Of a DNA stretch of 29,621 nucleotides, positions 10,301-16,600 are shown one piece after another. The position numbers were made by a program, and so were the translations under genes. Every line of letters starts with the position of its first letter. Positions within the stretch are counted from its first letter, which is position 1. The stretch spans positions 1 through 29,621 of the forward strand of contig JBBSEZ010000062.1 in assembly GCA_038239195.1 (NCBI GenBank), read 5' to 3'. Source of the stretch: JBBSEZ01 sp038239195. GTDB lineage: Bacteria; Planctomycetota; Planctomycetia; Gemmatales; Gemmataceae. Under the pieces are notes generated by a model. The model had not been told where the DNA came from, searched no databases, and was given only the letters and a program-made list of their open reading frames with translations.

Positions 10301-12246
10301 CGACGAACCGCTTCCGCTACCTCCTCGAAGCGCTTCACGAGCGCCGTCTCCCGGTCGGGAGGGAGCTCGCCCAGCCAGCGCGCGAAGGAGGGGAGCTCCG
10401 CGAGCGCGCGGTCGCGCGCCGCGAAGGCGGCGCCGGCGCCCCCGGCCCGCTCCCGCGCTTGCCGGTAGAGGCCCTCCGCCTTGTCCAGGGAGGCGCTCGC
10501 CTTTCGCCCCTCGTCGGGGCCCCAGGCGAGCAACAGGTCCTGTCCGCGCTGCCGTTCCGCGTCCGCTTCCTCGACCGTCTTTTGGAGCCACGGCCTGACG
10601 CGCTCGCTGTAGGAGCAACCGCCCTCGCGGGCCCCCACGGCGGCGCGCTCCGCCTCCCGGCGCACGCTCAGCGCCTGGCGGACGAGGTTCGCCAGGTTGC
10701 CGGGCACGGGGCGCGGCAGGTCGCGATGGAGCATCACCAGGAAATGCGCCTCGGCCGGGCGCGGCTGCTGGAGTGGGTCGTCGAGAAAGCGCGCCAGGTC
10801 GGCGGCGGCGCCCAGGTCGAGCCCCTGGTCTCGGGCCACGCGCGCCAGCAGCGCTTCGAGCAGTTGCCGGCGCAGCGACGCGCCGCCTTCGGCCTTCAAA
10901 CGGTCCCACGTCGGCCCCCTCTGGCCCGGGGGCGCGTCGAGGAGCGCCGTGAGCGGAGGGAAGTTCGCGCCCACGTCCAGCTTCGTCTCCCCTCTCACCA
11001 CCGGCATGCTCAGCGACAGATGGCTCGATTCCAGAGGAAGGGCCAGCTCCGCCTTCAACTTTCCTTCCACCTCGGCCGCCTGCGCGCGGACGTTGGCGGC
11101 GGCCTGGGCGGCCCCCGCCCAGAGCAACTCTTCGTGCCGGACCAGAAGCGCCTCCCATACCCGCCACTCGTGCGGGGCATAGGCGATGGCGGCGGGCGCC
11201 TGCTTGCGGAGCTGTTCGTAGCGCTGCCAGGCACTGCGCGCCTCCGCGAGCGAATCGCTCTCTTCCGCTTCACTCGCTTCGGGGGGCGCCGTTCGGAAGG
11301 TGAGGTTGATGGCGCGGGCCCGGCGCTGGCCATCGGCCTTCGGCAGCAGGACGGGCACCTGGGTGGCCCCGCGGTGGGCCCTCGCCCAGCCCTCGACGCC
11401 GTCGCGGACGTGGCAGAACAGTTCCCAGGCGTCGGTGCGGCCGTCGCCGTTGCGATCGGCCTTGCCTTGCAGTCCCTCGACCACGTGGCGGGCGAACGCC
11501 GAGGTGCGGCCGGCGCTCCACGAGCGCTGATCCGGGCCGCTGGCGCTGACGACGATCAGGTTGGGGACGGCGACGATCTTGCCATCCAGCTCGTCGAGGG
11601 CCCGGGCGAAGTCGTTGTGGAGCATGCCCAGCGGCCAGTTCGCCGTCATCCGCGTGGCGTCGAGCAGCAGGACCTTGTTCTGTCGCGCCGGGAGCTGTGC
11701 GAGCTGATCGAGCACGTCCTCCAGGCGAAGACGGTCTTCCTCCTCGGCGCTGCCGTCCTGCGGCAGCAGGTAGGCGCCGCGGCTGTCGGCCCCGCCGTGC
11801 AGGGCCAGATAGACGAGGACCGTCGGCTCCTTGAAGCCGCCGAGCGCTCGCCGCCAATCGGTCCCGCGGCGCAGCTCGATGGGGCCCTGGGCGAGGTTGA
11901 GCTTCCCCGATCGAGGAAACAGGGGCGACCACGAGCCGGACCCCTGCGCCAGCCGCGCCAGCCGGGACGTCGCCTCGCGCCCCTGCGCGTTGTGGGGGTA
12001 GGCCAGGTTGTCCTCGTAGCCGGCGCCGATGAGCACCAGGCAGGCCGGCGCCGGCGGGGCCAGCCACAGCAGGAGCTGGACGAGGGCCCCGGCGGCGAGC
12101 AGTAGCAACAGCACCGCCCCACCCAGGCGCACGGCGCGGCGCGGGCGCGAGGAAGCAGGCCGAAAGCGCCAGCCGCTCGGGCGGGCGGGCCCCGGCGGGG
12201 CGGGCGGGGCCGGCCTCCACGACGGCGAGGGAGGGGTGCTCGACAT
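7327..12246 (-). CDS. Membrane-anchored caspase-like (inactive) protein with EF-hand-like loop and VWA domain, 1639 aa
   Basis: A Pro-rich tail (1-40) precedes a membrane helix at about 41-63. The caspase-like domain (about 66-310) keeps the His motif VLVYLALHGGAD (His150), but the Cys site reads LLLDATRM (196-200), so the nucleophile is absent. Residues 264-275 (DRNGDGRTDAWE) match the 12-residue EF-hand/dockerin calcium loop, with acidic or amide ligands at 1, 3, 5, 9 and 12. A long helical region follows. About 1075-1260 is a von Willebrand A domain with a complete-looking MIDAS: DCSGS at 1083-1087, a Thr near 1171 and LTDGED near 1203. The remaining C-terminus is beta-rich. N-terminal layout and phrases such as VRDGVEGWAR and QVPVLL are shared with the next gene, so the two are paralogues. 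The combination suggests a calcium- and metal-dependent adhesion or sensing scaffold rather than a protease (inference). Confidence 0.88.
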   Translation of the reverse strand: MSSTPPSPSWRPAPPAPPGPARPSGWRFRPASSRPRRAVRLGGAVLLLLLAAGALVQLLLWLAPPAPACLVLIGAGYEDNLAYPHNAQGREATSRLARLAQGSGSWSPLFPRSGKLNLAQGPIELRRGTDWRRALGGFKEPTVLVYLALHGGADSRGAYLLPQDGSAEEEDRLRLEDVLDQLAQLPARQNKVLLLDATRMTANWPLGMLHNDFARALDELDGKIVAVPNLIVVSASGPDQRSWSAGRTSAFARHVVEGLQGKADRNGDGRTDAWELFCHVRDGVEGWARAHRGATQVPVLLPKADGQRRARAINLTFRTAPPEASEAEESDSLAEARSAWQRYEQLRKQAPAAIAYAPHEWRVWEALLVRHEELLWAGAAQAAANVRAQAAEVEGKLKAELALPLESSHLSLSMPVVRGETKLDVGANFPPLTALLDAPPGQRGPTWDRLKAEGGASLRRQLLEALLARVARDQGLDLGAAADLARFLDDPLQQPRPAEAHFLVMLHRDLPRPVPGNLANLVRQALSVRREAERAAVGAREGGCSYSERVRPWLQKTVEEADAERQRGQDLLLAWGPDEGRKASASLDKAEGLYRQARERAGGAGAAFAARDRALAELPSFARWLGELPPDRETALVKRFEEVAEAVRRLSRSLELAPPSPSALAPAELARLTGEVERGLLDLRSRLDAYARTCESLPAHAWAEVEAVLGVPFLEHELRMRLLQRRRRLALREALGEAAPAASADRHEAEQVKLRAARQGRLALSALGKETFDGPAGGRENWEQVSHRVRTFVLDEHWWRSLGRAGEEVGQRWRRLPRDVEREARAARDEGPAQAKARLGPADVLTRRLGAAACQALTDPPPRSYRRLLLRDLLVWQARRALEDHWAGEDARSPYYQAAGLRFLRDAESLAQARGGEAEVAELRRRLKSATGPALDATPARHLTAGERLAVEVAARGGAGIAAVWGEAGAGLEIAPAKARERRALRLAAPGERLVLTVTSPSLALAEGAPPDVPVAEETKVAWRGLYRGRRLEGQTPISLHPLAESIFLERPAPRTAGVVMRAGPGLLEKRGTARGALALVLDCSGSMGPPPGEEGADKSRFRQVTRALRTVLQKVPRGTTLSVWAFGQAMGPDNTVKDAERTIRRLQAPTSWMQTDREVADLVRAVEELTPWNESPIVRAMLAASEDLRAVEGPKALVVLTDGEDNRFMQDKVGNPDGESIPEALKRHFEGSGIIVHVVGFQAGEEAEKQFSVVSELKPAGAYLRAERVEELIGTLERAIRPRLRYRLVREDARSPLDRSGPTLEVVADGESVAPARTRPGSYGLRPIAGWPLSQKVALGGGDVLLLELSGEGRPGLKRSLFAREPENRFRPKRKGGAWHLTLLQNQRLGKGGLQMLVALEKAPALLETEVRQVRPGATWFELEAPGSSAPFALRWGGVPGYPAPAWGLDVPRWPLRAGTDSPAPPVVRVWWSATAPEPAASLSAAAVMRARTRPVPAVAGDEKVSVDSVRVERRKVRAGPRDDSPPEERWCLVVRLSHAVGRPFLARPEGLPAPEGQEHRFYATAGKYVGAFWFGGLDAEDRMSALLGELGGLQLVSVSAMKEEARERGHVVEFGGLSAPAPAPPRPQPLVATDVGP

Positions 12247-12328
12247 GGGCCGTCCTGCTCAGTGGGGTGCGTGGCGTAGGGCGTGGCTCTTCCTATTCTA
12301 TCGTCCGCCCGCCTCGGCGGCTCCACGC

Positions 12329-12348
12329 CATCGGAAGTCCTTCCGATG
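12329..12348. promoter_or_regulatory. Candidate operator palindrome
   Basis: CATCGGAAGTCCTTCCGATG has two perfect 9-bp arms around a TC centre. It lies in the divergent gap between the caspase-like operon and the response regulator and overlaps the candidate -35 box of the latter. A related palindrome (CGGAAAGATTTCCG) occurs at 28095-28108 upstream of the sigma factor. It could bind a dimeric regulator or simply form a hairpin. Confidence 0.4.
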
Positions 12349-12369
12349 ACCGGCCCTCTCGGTTATAGT
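12341..12369 (+). promoter_or_regulatory. Candidate promoter for the response-regulator operon
   Basis: TTCCGA (12341-12346), a 17-base spacer and TATAGT (12364-12369) form a plausible housekeeping promoter with a good -10 and poor -35 box. A transcript would start near 12376, about 40 bases before the GTG at 12419. Confidence 0.4.
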
Positions 12370-12418
12370 GAGGCTGTCGCCTTTTCCGATTTCCCGCGGC
12401 GCCCTCGGGGGACAGACC

Positions 12419-12796
12419 GTGCCAACGATCCTCCTCGTCGAAGACAACGAGATGAACCGAGACATGCTATCGCGCCGCCTCCAGCGCAAAGGCTACGAGA
12501 TCGTGCCCGCGGCCGACGGTGCCCAGGGGATGGAGCTGGCCCGCAGCCGGATGCCGGACCTCATCCTCATGGACATGAGCCTCCCCGTGGTGGACGGCTG
12601 GGAGGCGACGCGCCAGCTCAAGGCGGCCGCGGAGACGCAGGCCATTCCCGTGATCGCGCTGACGGCCCACGCGATGGCCGGCGATCAGGACAAGGCGCTC
12701 GAAGCGGGCTGCGACGACTACGACACCAAGCCGATCGACCTGCCGCGGCTGCTGGGCAAGATCGAGGCACTGTTGCAGAAGAAGGCCCCGTCATGA
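12419..12796 (+). CDS. Single-domain response regulator, 125 aa
   Basis: The protein is a receiver domain only, with no output domain. The phosphorylation site is intact: acidic pocket ED at 8-9, phospho-acceptor Asp52 in LILMDMSLP, Thr82 in ALTAHAM and Lys104 in DTKPID. Such DivK/CheY-like proteins act by binding partners rather than DNA. I chose the GTG at 12419 because GGGGGA lies 7 bases upstream and the protein then begins directly with VPTILLVEDN; the in-frame GTG at 12368 falls inside the candidate -10 box. The stop codon overlaps the next start (ATGA), so translation is probably coupled with the H-box/receiver protein, the likeliest partner in signalling. Confidence 0.93.
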   Translation: MPTILLVEDNEMNRDMLSRRLQRKGYEIVPAADGAQGMELARSRMPDLILMDMSLPVVDGWEATRQLKAAAETQAIPVIALTAHAMAGDQDKALEAGCDDYDTKPIDLPRLLGKIEALLQKKAPS

Positions 12797-13992
12797 GGCC
12801 CCCGGGCGAGGCCCTCTCCCTCGAGGAACAGGGCACGCTGCGCCACGAGCTGCGCACGCCGCTCAACCACCTCCTCGGCTACGGCGAGATGCTCTTGGAG
12901 TCCCTCGCCGAAGAAGGCCTCACGGGCCTGCAAGAGGGGCTGGAGTCGGTCCAGGCGTCCGGCCGGCAGCTCCTGGCGCTGGTGAATCAACAACTGCCCG
13001 CCAGCCAGGCCGTGCGCCGCTCCGACCTGCCCGACCTGGCCCGGATGCTACACGAACGGCTCCCCCCGCTGCGCTCGGCCATCGAAGGGCTGGAGGAACG
13101 CGCCCGGCCTTCCGCCCCGGACTGGTTCGCCAACGACCTGGCCCGGCTACGGACCGCCGCCGACAACCTCCGCCAACTGGCCGAACACCTCGGCGCGCCG
13201 GCCTCGCCCGCCGCGGCGCCGGCCCCCGCCGTCGCCCAGGCCCCGGCGCCCGAACAGCGCGCGCCGACCGCCTGGGGGAAGGTGCTGGTGGTGGACGACG
13301 ACGCGAGCAATCGCGACCTCCTTTGTCGCCGGCTCCAGCGCGAAGGCTACGCGGTCGCCGAGGCGGAGAACGGCCGGCGCGCCCTGGAGCTCCTCGCGGC
13401 CGGAAGCCACGACCTCGTGCTGCTGGACGTGATGATGCCCGAAGTGGATGGCTATCAGGTTTTGGCGCAGGTCAAGGCCTCCCCCGAGTTGCGCGACGTG
13501 CCCGTCATCATGATCTCGGCGCTCGACGAAATCCGCAGTGTGGTGCGCTGCATCGAACTGGGCGCCGAGGACTACCTGCCCAAGCCATTCGACCCCGTGC
13601 TGCTGCGGGCCCGCGTCGGGACGTGCCTCGAAAAGAAGCGTCTGCGCGAGCTGGAGCTCGACTACCTGCGCGGCGTGGCCGAGCTCGCGAAGGCCGCCGG
13701 GGCGGTCGAGTCCGGCTCGTTCGCGCCGGAGTCTCTGACGGGGGTGGCGGCCCGCCCGGACGAGCTGGGCCGGCTGGCGCGCGTGTTCCAGAGCATGGCC
13801 CGCGAAGTGCGTGCCCGCGAAGAGCGCCTGCGGAACGAGGTGCGGCAACTATCCATCGAGATCAACCAGGCGCGCAAGGAACACCAGGTCGCCGAGATCG
13901 TCGGGTCGGAATACTTCCAACGGCTTCAGGAGAAGGCAAACCTCCTCAAGCAGCGCGTCCGCGGAGAGCGGCCGCCGGCCAAAAACTCTTGA
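12793..13992 (+). CDS. H-box (HisKA-like) plus receiver protein lacking a kinase ATPase domain, 399 aa
   Basis: Residues 10-70 contain a histidine-kinase dimerisation H-box: LRHELRTPLNHLLGYGEML with His18. No HATPase domain with N, G1 or G2 boxes follows; instead a helical segment and a Pro/Ala linker (about 135-160) lead to a receiver domain at about 162-282 with VVDDD, phospho-acceptor Asp212 in LLDVMMPEVDGY and Lys in LPKPFDP. The C-terminus (about 290-395) is a long coiled coil with a HAMP-like start (ARPDELGRLARVFQSMAREV); this tail is often found after receivers in cyclase or GGDEF regulators, but here no output domain follows. It starts by ATGA overlap with the response regulator. It could pass phosphate between an outside kinase and its partner, or act as a scaffold (inference). 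Its closeness to a true kinase is only in the H-box. Confidence 0.88.
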   Translation: MRPPGEALSLEEQGTLRHELRTPLNHLLGYGEMLLESLAEEGLTGLQEGLESVQASGRQLLALVNQQLPASQAVRRSDLPDLARMLHERLPPLRSAIEGLEERARPSAPDWFANDLARLRTAADNLRQLAEHLGAPASPAAAPAPAVAQAPAPEQRAPTAWGKVLVVDDDASNRDLLCRRLQREGYAVAEAENGRRALELLAAGSHDLVLLDVMMPEVDGYQVLAQVKASPELRDVPVIMISALDEIRSVVRCIELGAEDYLPKPFDPVLLRARVGTCLEKKRLRELELDYLRGVAELAKAAGAVESGSFAPESLTGVAARPDELGRLARVFQSMAREVRAREERLRNEVRQLSIEINQARKEHQVAEIVGSEYFQRLQEKANLLKQRVRGERPPAKNS

Positions 13993-14008
13993 TGCGACCG
14001 GCAGGCGG

Positions 14009-14398
14009 TCACGGCAGTACGTCGCGCACGTAGATCCGGTAGTTGTTCGTCGGGCCCGCATCCTCCACCATCTTCCTCAGAAGATCTCGGAGCATCGAGA
14101 CGGGCGTCTTGGCCGGAGCGGCTATCGATACTACAACGTTCAACCGACCCTGCTTACGGGACTTGTCGCGGGCCTCGCGCATGATCGAAGTGAGAAGGTC
14201 CTGAGTGATGCGCGTCCCTCGCTCGTCGATCAGCCGCCCGTTCACGTCCAAAGTTAGATAGAACGAGCCCCTGGGTGCCCGGTCCTGCCAGCCAAGCATC
14301 ACGATAGGGCAAGCACTCGGCACCTCCGCGCAGGCAACCTCTCGGGCTGAGAGGGCCAGGACCACAGCGCAACAAACCGCCCGGACCAGAACAAGCAT
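14009..14398 (-). CDS. Small exported protein, weakly ExbD/TolR-like, 129 aa
   Basis: A signal peptide (residues 1 to about 24, VRAVCCAVVLALSA core) is followed by a short domain. The second half, with LNVVVSIAAPAKTPVSMLRDLL and a final YRIYVRDVLP, recalls the small alpha/beta fold of the periplasmic part of ExbD/TolR, but there is no membrane anchor beyond the signal, so this is a loose resemblance. GAGGAGG precedes the ATG. The gene begins 10 bases after the stop of the RHS-tail gene and is last in a three-gene run. By position it could be a partner or protective protein for that tail, but nothing in the sequence proves it. Base composition is visibly less GC-rich than the surrounding genes. 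Confidence 0.75.
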   Translation of the reverse strand: MLVLVRAVCCAVVLALSAREVACAEVPSACPIVMLGWQDRAPRGSFYLTLDVNGRLIDERGTRITQDLLTSIMREARDKSRKQGRLNVVVSIAAPAKTPVSMLRDLLRKMVEDAGPTNNYRIYVRDVLP

Positions 14399-14408
14399 CC
14401 TGCCCTCC

Positions 14409-15308
14409 TCACCGCAATGGGTTAACGTAGTTCAAGGGGTGGCTCAGCTTGAAGGTGGTCACGTCGAGGTCCCGCCAACCGCCTGGGATGGTCGCGCCCT
14501 TGGCCCAAGGGGGCACTTCATTTGTCGGCTCCGCTTTGACGATGCGGTACGTCTGCGTCCAGGGCGCTTTCGCGTTAGCCTGCTCGAACTCGCGTTGCCA
14601 GACGACGTGGTAATACGTTTTCTTGCCGTGAACCAAGTAAAGGTCGCCCGTGAAGAGGATCGTCGCTGGCCAAGCACTCACCATGTCTTTCGACCACTTG
14701 GGGTTTGGCTGGTCGAAAATCGTCAACTCGTTCGGGTAGCGCCGAGTGGCGACGTTCCGAACGTCGTAGAATGCCAACTCTGGCCTGTTCGTTTCCTGCC
14801 GATTGTGGTCGAGGTAAGTTTGGCCCATCAGGAACTGGGCCTCCGACCTGGGCAGCGCGGCTTCACCGTTCTTCCCGGTGGTGTACTTCACGCTCGGATA
14901 AACGAACACTGGCCCAACCAGTTCCCTTCCTCGCTGGTACATCTGGTATTTGAATGCCTGAATCCAGTGCCAGTTCGCGTCCAGAGGGAAATTTGATTTG
15001 AGTGCGAACTGGATGCTGCTGTTGGGCGAAAAGCTCGCCTCGTCGGCGAGCATCGTCCCGACATTTTTCACGATCTGGATCGTCCCGGCGCCCTTCACTC
15101 CCGCTTCGTCGAACGCGAACGTCGGCCGCGCGATTTTTTCAGCCTCGCCGCCCCGCGTCTGCGTGCCCCGGACGAAAGGCGCGGCCAGGCCGGTCGGGTC
15201 AGTCCGGTTCGTCGGGTCGTTCCCGGCATAGCGTTCCAGGTTCGCGTCGCCCCCCGCGAACTCGATCGGGTCCTCTTCCAGCCAGCGCCCAATGCTCGGG
15301 TCGTACAT
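14409..15308 (-). CDS. Orphan RHS-core C-terminal tail protein, 299 aa
   Basis: The protein starts directly inside an RHS-repeat-associated core: residues 1-41 read MYDPSIGRWLEEDP, FAGGDANLERYAGNDP and TNRTDPTGL, the conserved end of RHS/YD proteins just before the variable C-terminal domain. The remaining 255 or so residues are not recognised; they are rich in Trp and Tyr (DANWHWIQAFKYQMYQRG). The open frame continues upstream but that part is an out-of-frame reading of the transglutaminase-like gene. The ATG at 15308 has GAGGAGG 5 bases before it, so the fragment appears to be made as a protein and not merely left over. In full RHS proteins this region is an exchangeable toxin or effector; here the shell part is missing. 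Lower GC than the neighbours suggests acquisition. Confidence 0.8.
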   Translation of the reverse strand: MYDPSIGRWLEEDPIEFAGGDANLERYAGNDPTNRTDPTGLAAPFVRGTQTRGGEAEKIARPTFAFDEAGVKGAGTIQIVKNVGTMLADEASFSPNSSIQFALKSNFPLDANWHWIQAFKYQMYQRGRELVGPVFVYPSVKYTTGKNGEAALPRSEAQFLMGQTYLDHNRQETNRPELAFYDVRNVATRRYPNELTIFDQPNPKWSKDMVSAWPATILFTGDLYLVHGKKTYYHVVWQREFEQANAKAPWTQTYRIVKAEPTNEVPPWAKGATIPGGWRDLDVTTFKLSHPLNYVNPLR

Positions 15309-15331
15309 CGTTGCCTCCTCGTTGCTCGCCC

Positions 15332-16387
15332 TCAACGGCTCTCCACGTACTGCACCTTCACCTCGCACCCACCGTCGGGCGAGAAGTGGATGTCCGCTCG
15401 GACGGGCTGGGTCCGCGGCCTCACGCCTCTCCTCATCGGCTCCCACCAATTCTGCTCGTGCTGCGGCGATTTCAGCAGGTTCTCCGTACCCAGCAAGTAG
15501 AGCCAGTCGCGTTCCATCTTCTCCGGGACGGTGGCGGGCAGCAGTCGCGTGCTGGACCAGTGGAAGTAGACCGGCGGGTAGCCGGGCGGCTCCATCTTCT
15601 CCAGCTGCGCGTTCCACTCGTTCATGGTGAGGCCGAAGCAAGCCTGCATCCCCTCGTTGTGCGGCACGACCGCGCAGCCCCAGGCGAACGCCTGCGCCGC
15701 CCCCTGGTAGTTCCCCGCGCTCTTCCAGCGGAGGCCCCGCTCCTTCAGGAAGCCCGCCAGTTCCTCCCGCGGCGTCTGCGATTTCAGCAGGCAGCATCTC
15801 TCCTCGACCTCCGCCGCCGCAGCGTAGAACCCGGTGCGGTAGTAGTCGTCCGGAAGGCAACTCAGCCCTTTGTTGGTCGCCTCGATGTTGAACCGCTCGC
15901 CCGGAGCATCCCAACGGGCAAACAGGTGGCCGGCCCCGCCGCCCAGCGTCGACGCAAGCTTCAACGGGTAGCCGAGCCGCCTGCCCACGGCGACGTAGAC
16001 CACGGGCATCGTGGCGCAGGTGCCGCCCGGCCCTTGGAGGATGCCGTGGATGAAGGTGTCCTCCAGGTCGAAGACAGCGTCGGCCAGGATCTTCGCCGGG
16101 TTGTAGCGCATCCCCAGGTCGCGCTGGAGGACCGTGACCATGGCCAGGACGCGGAAGTAGGCCTCGGAGTTGTTGTAGTCGGAGCGCTTGTGCCGGAACT
16201 GCTTGAGCCGCGGCTCCGTGTATTGCCGCACCTCGCGGGACCAGTAATCGAGCTGGTGCAGACACAGGGCGACGTCGATCTTCTCGGCGCCGGGCAGGTC
16301 GGCGGCGCAGGCGAGGTTGACCTCGGCGACGTCGAGGGCGCCAAGGCTCTCGTCGGAGAGGCGGACCAGCTCCTCCCAGCGCAGCAT
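15332..16387 (-). CDS. SirB1/transglutaminase-like family protein, 351 aa
   Basis: The central part is a transglutaminase-like (papain-fold) domain: GGTCATMPVVYVAVGRRLGYP with Cys124, GHLFARWD with His154 and FNIEAT with an acidic third residue (Glu169), the order Cys-His-Asp/Glu expected of the SirB1/Transglut_core2 group. No signal peptide is evident, so it is probably cytoplasmic. The activity in this group is generally undefined (protease, amidase or acyl transfer). I chose the ATG at 16387 because GGAAGG lies 7 bases before it; a GTG at 16393 would sit almost on the ribosome-binding site. It is first in a run of three with the RHS-core tail 23 bases downstream, so it may process or modify that protein (inference). 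Confidence 0.85.
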   Translation of the reverse strand: MLRWEELVRLSDESLGALDVAEVNLACAADLPGAEKIDVALCLHQLDYWSREVRQYTEPRLKQFRHKRSDYNNSEAYFRVLAMVTVLQRDLGMRYNPAKILADAVFDLEDTFIHGILQGPGGTCATMPVVYVAVGRRLGYPLKLASTLGGGAGHLFARWDAPGERFNIEATNKGLSCLPDDYYRTGFYAAAAEVEERCCLLKSQTPREELAGFLKERGLRWKSAGNYQGAAQAFAWGCAVVPHNEGMQACFGLTMNEWNAQLEKMEPPGYPPVYFHWSSTRLLPATVPEKMERDWLYLLGTENLLKSPQHEQNWWEPMRRGVRPRTQPVRADIHFSPDGGCEVKVQYVESR

Positions 16388-16600
16388 GGTCACACCTTCC
16401 TTCGAGGCTTCTACCCGGCAGCTACCGATGAATCAATGCGAAGCCGGCAACTCGATGACCAGAATGGCGATGATGTGAGCCTAACCGAAGCGCGGACCGA
16501 TGGAAAGGGAAATTGGGAGGATTGCGAAAGATGCTTGGCGTGAGCCGCCGACCGCTCTTCCCTCTTCTTTCTTCGTTCCCTTCTGTTCAATTTCTTCTCG

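Noticed and set aside
6751..12105. Very long plus-strand frames (6751-9546, 9592-12105) opposite the caspase-like genes
   Set aside because: Antisense shadows with Arg/Ala/Gln/His-rich low-quality protein sequence and no motifs.
2753..12246. Active metacaspases
   Set aside because: The catalytic Cys is missing in both proteins and the His in one.
12368..12418. GTG at 12368 as start of the response regulator
   Set aside because: It falls within the candidate -10 box and adds residues not expected before a receiver domain.
15309..16265. Upstream extension of the RHS-tail frame
   Set aside because: It is an out-of-frame reading of the transglutaminase-like gene; RHS similarity starts exactly at the ATG at 15308.
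15002..16543. 513-codon plus-strand frame over the transglutaminase-like gene
   Set aside because: Antisense to a gene with catalytic motifs and a ribosome-binding site; no motif in this frame.
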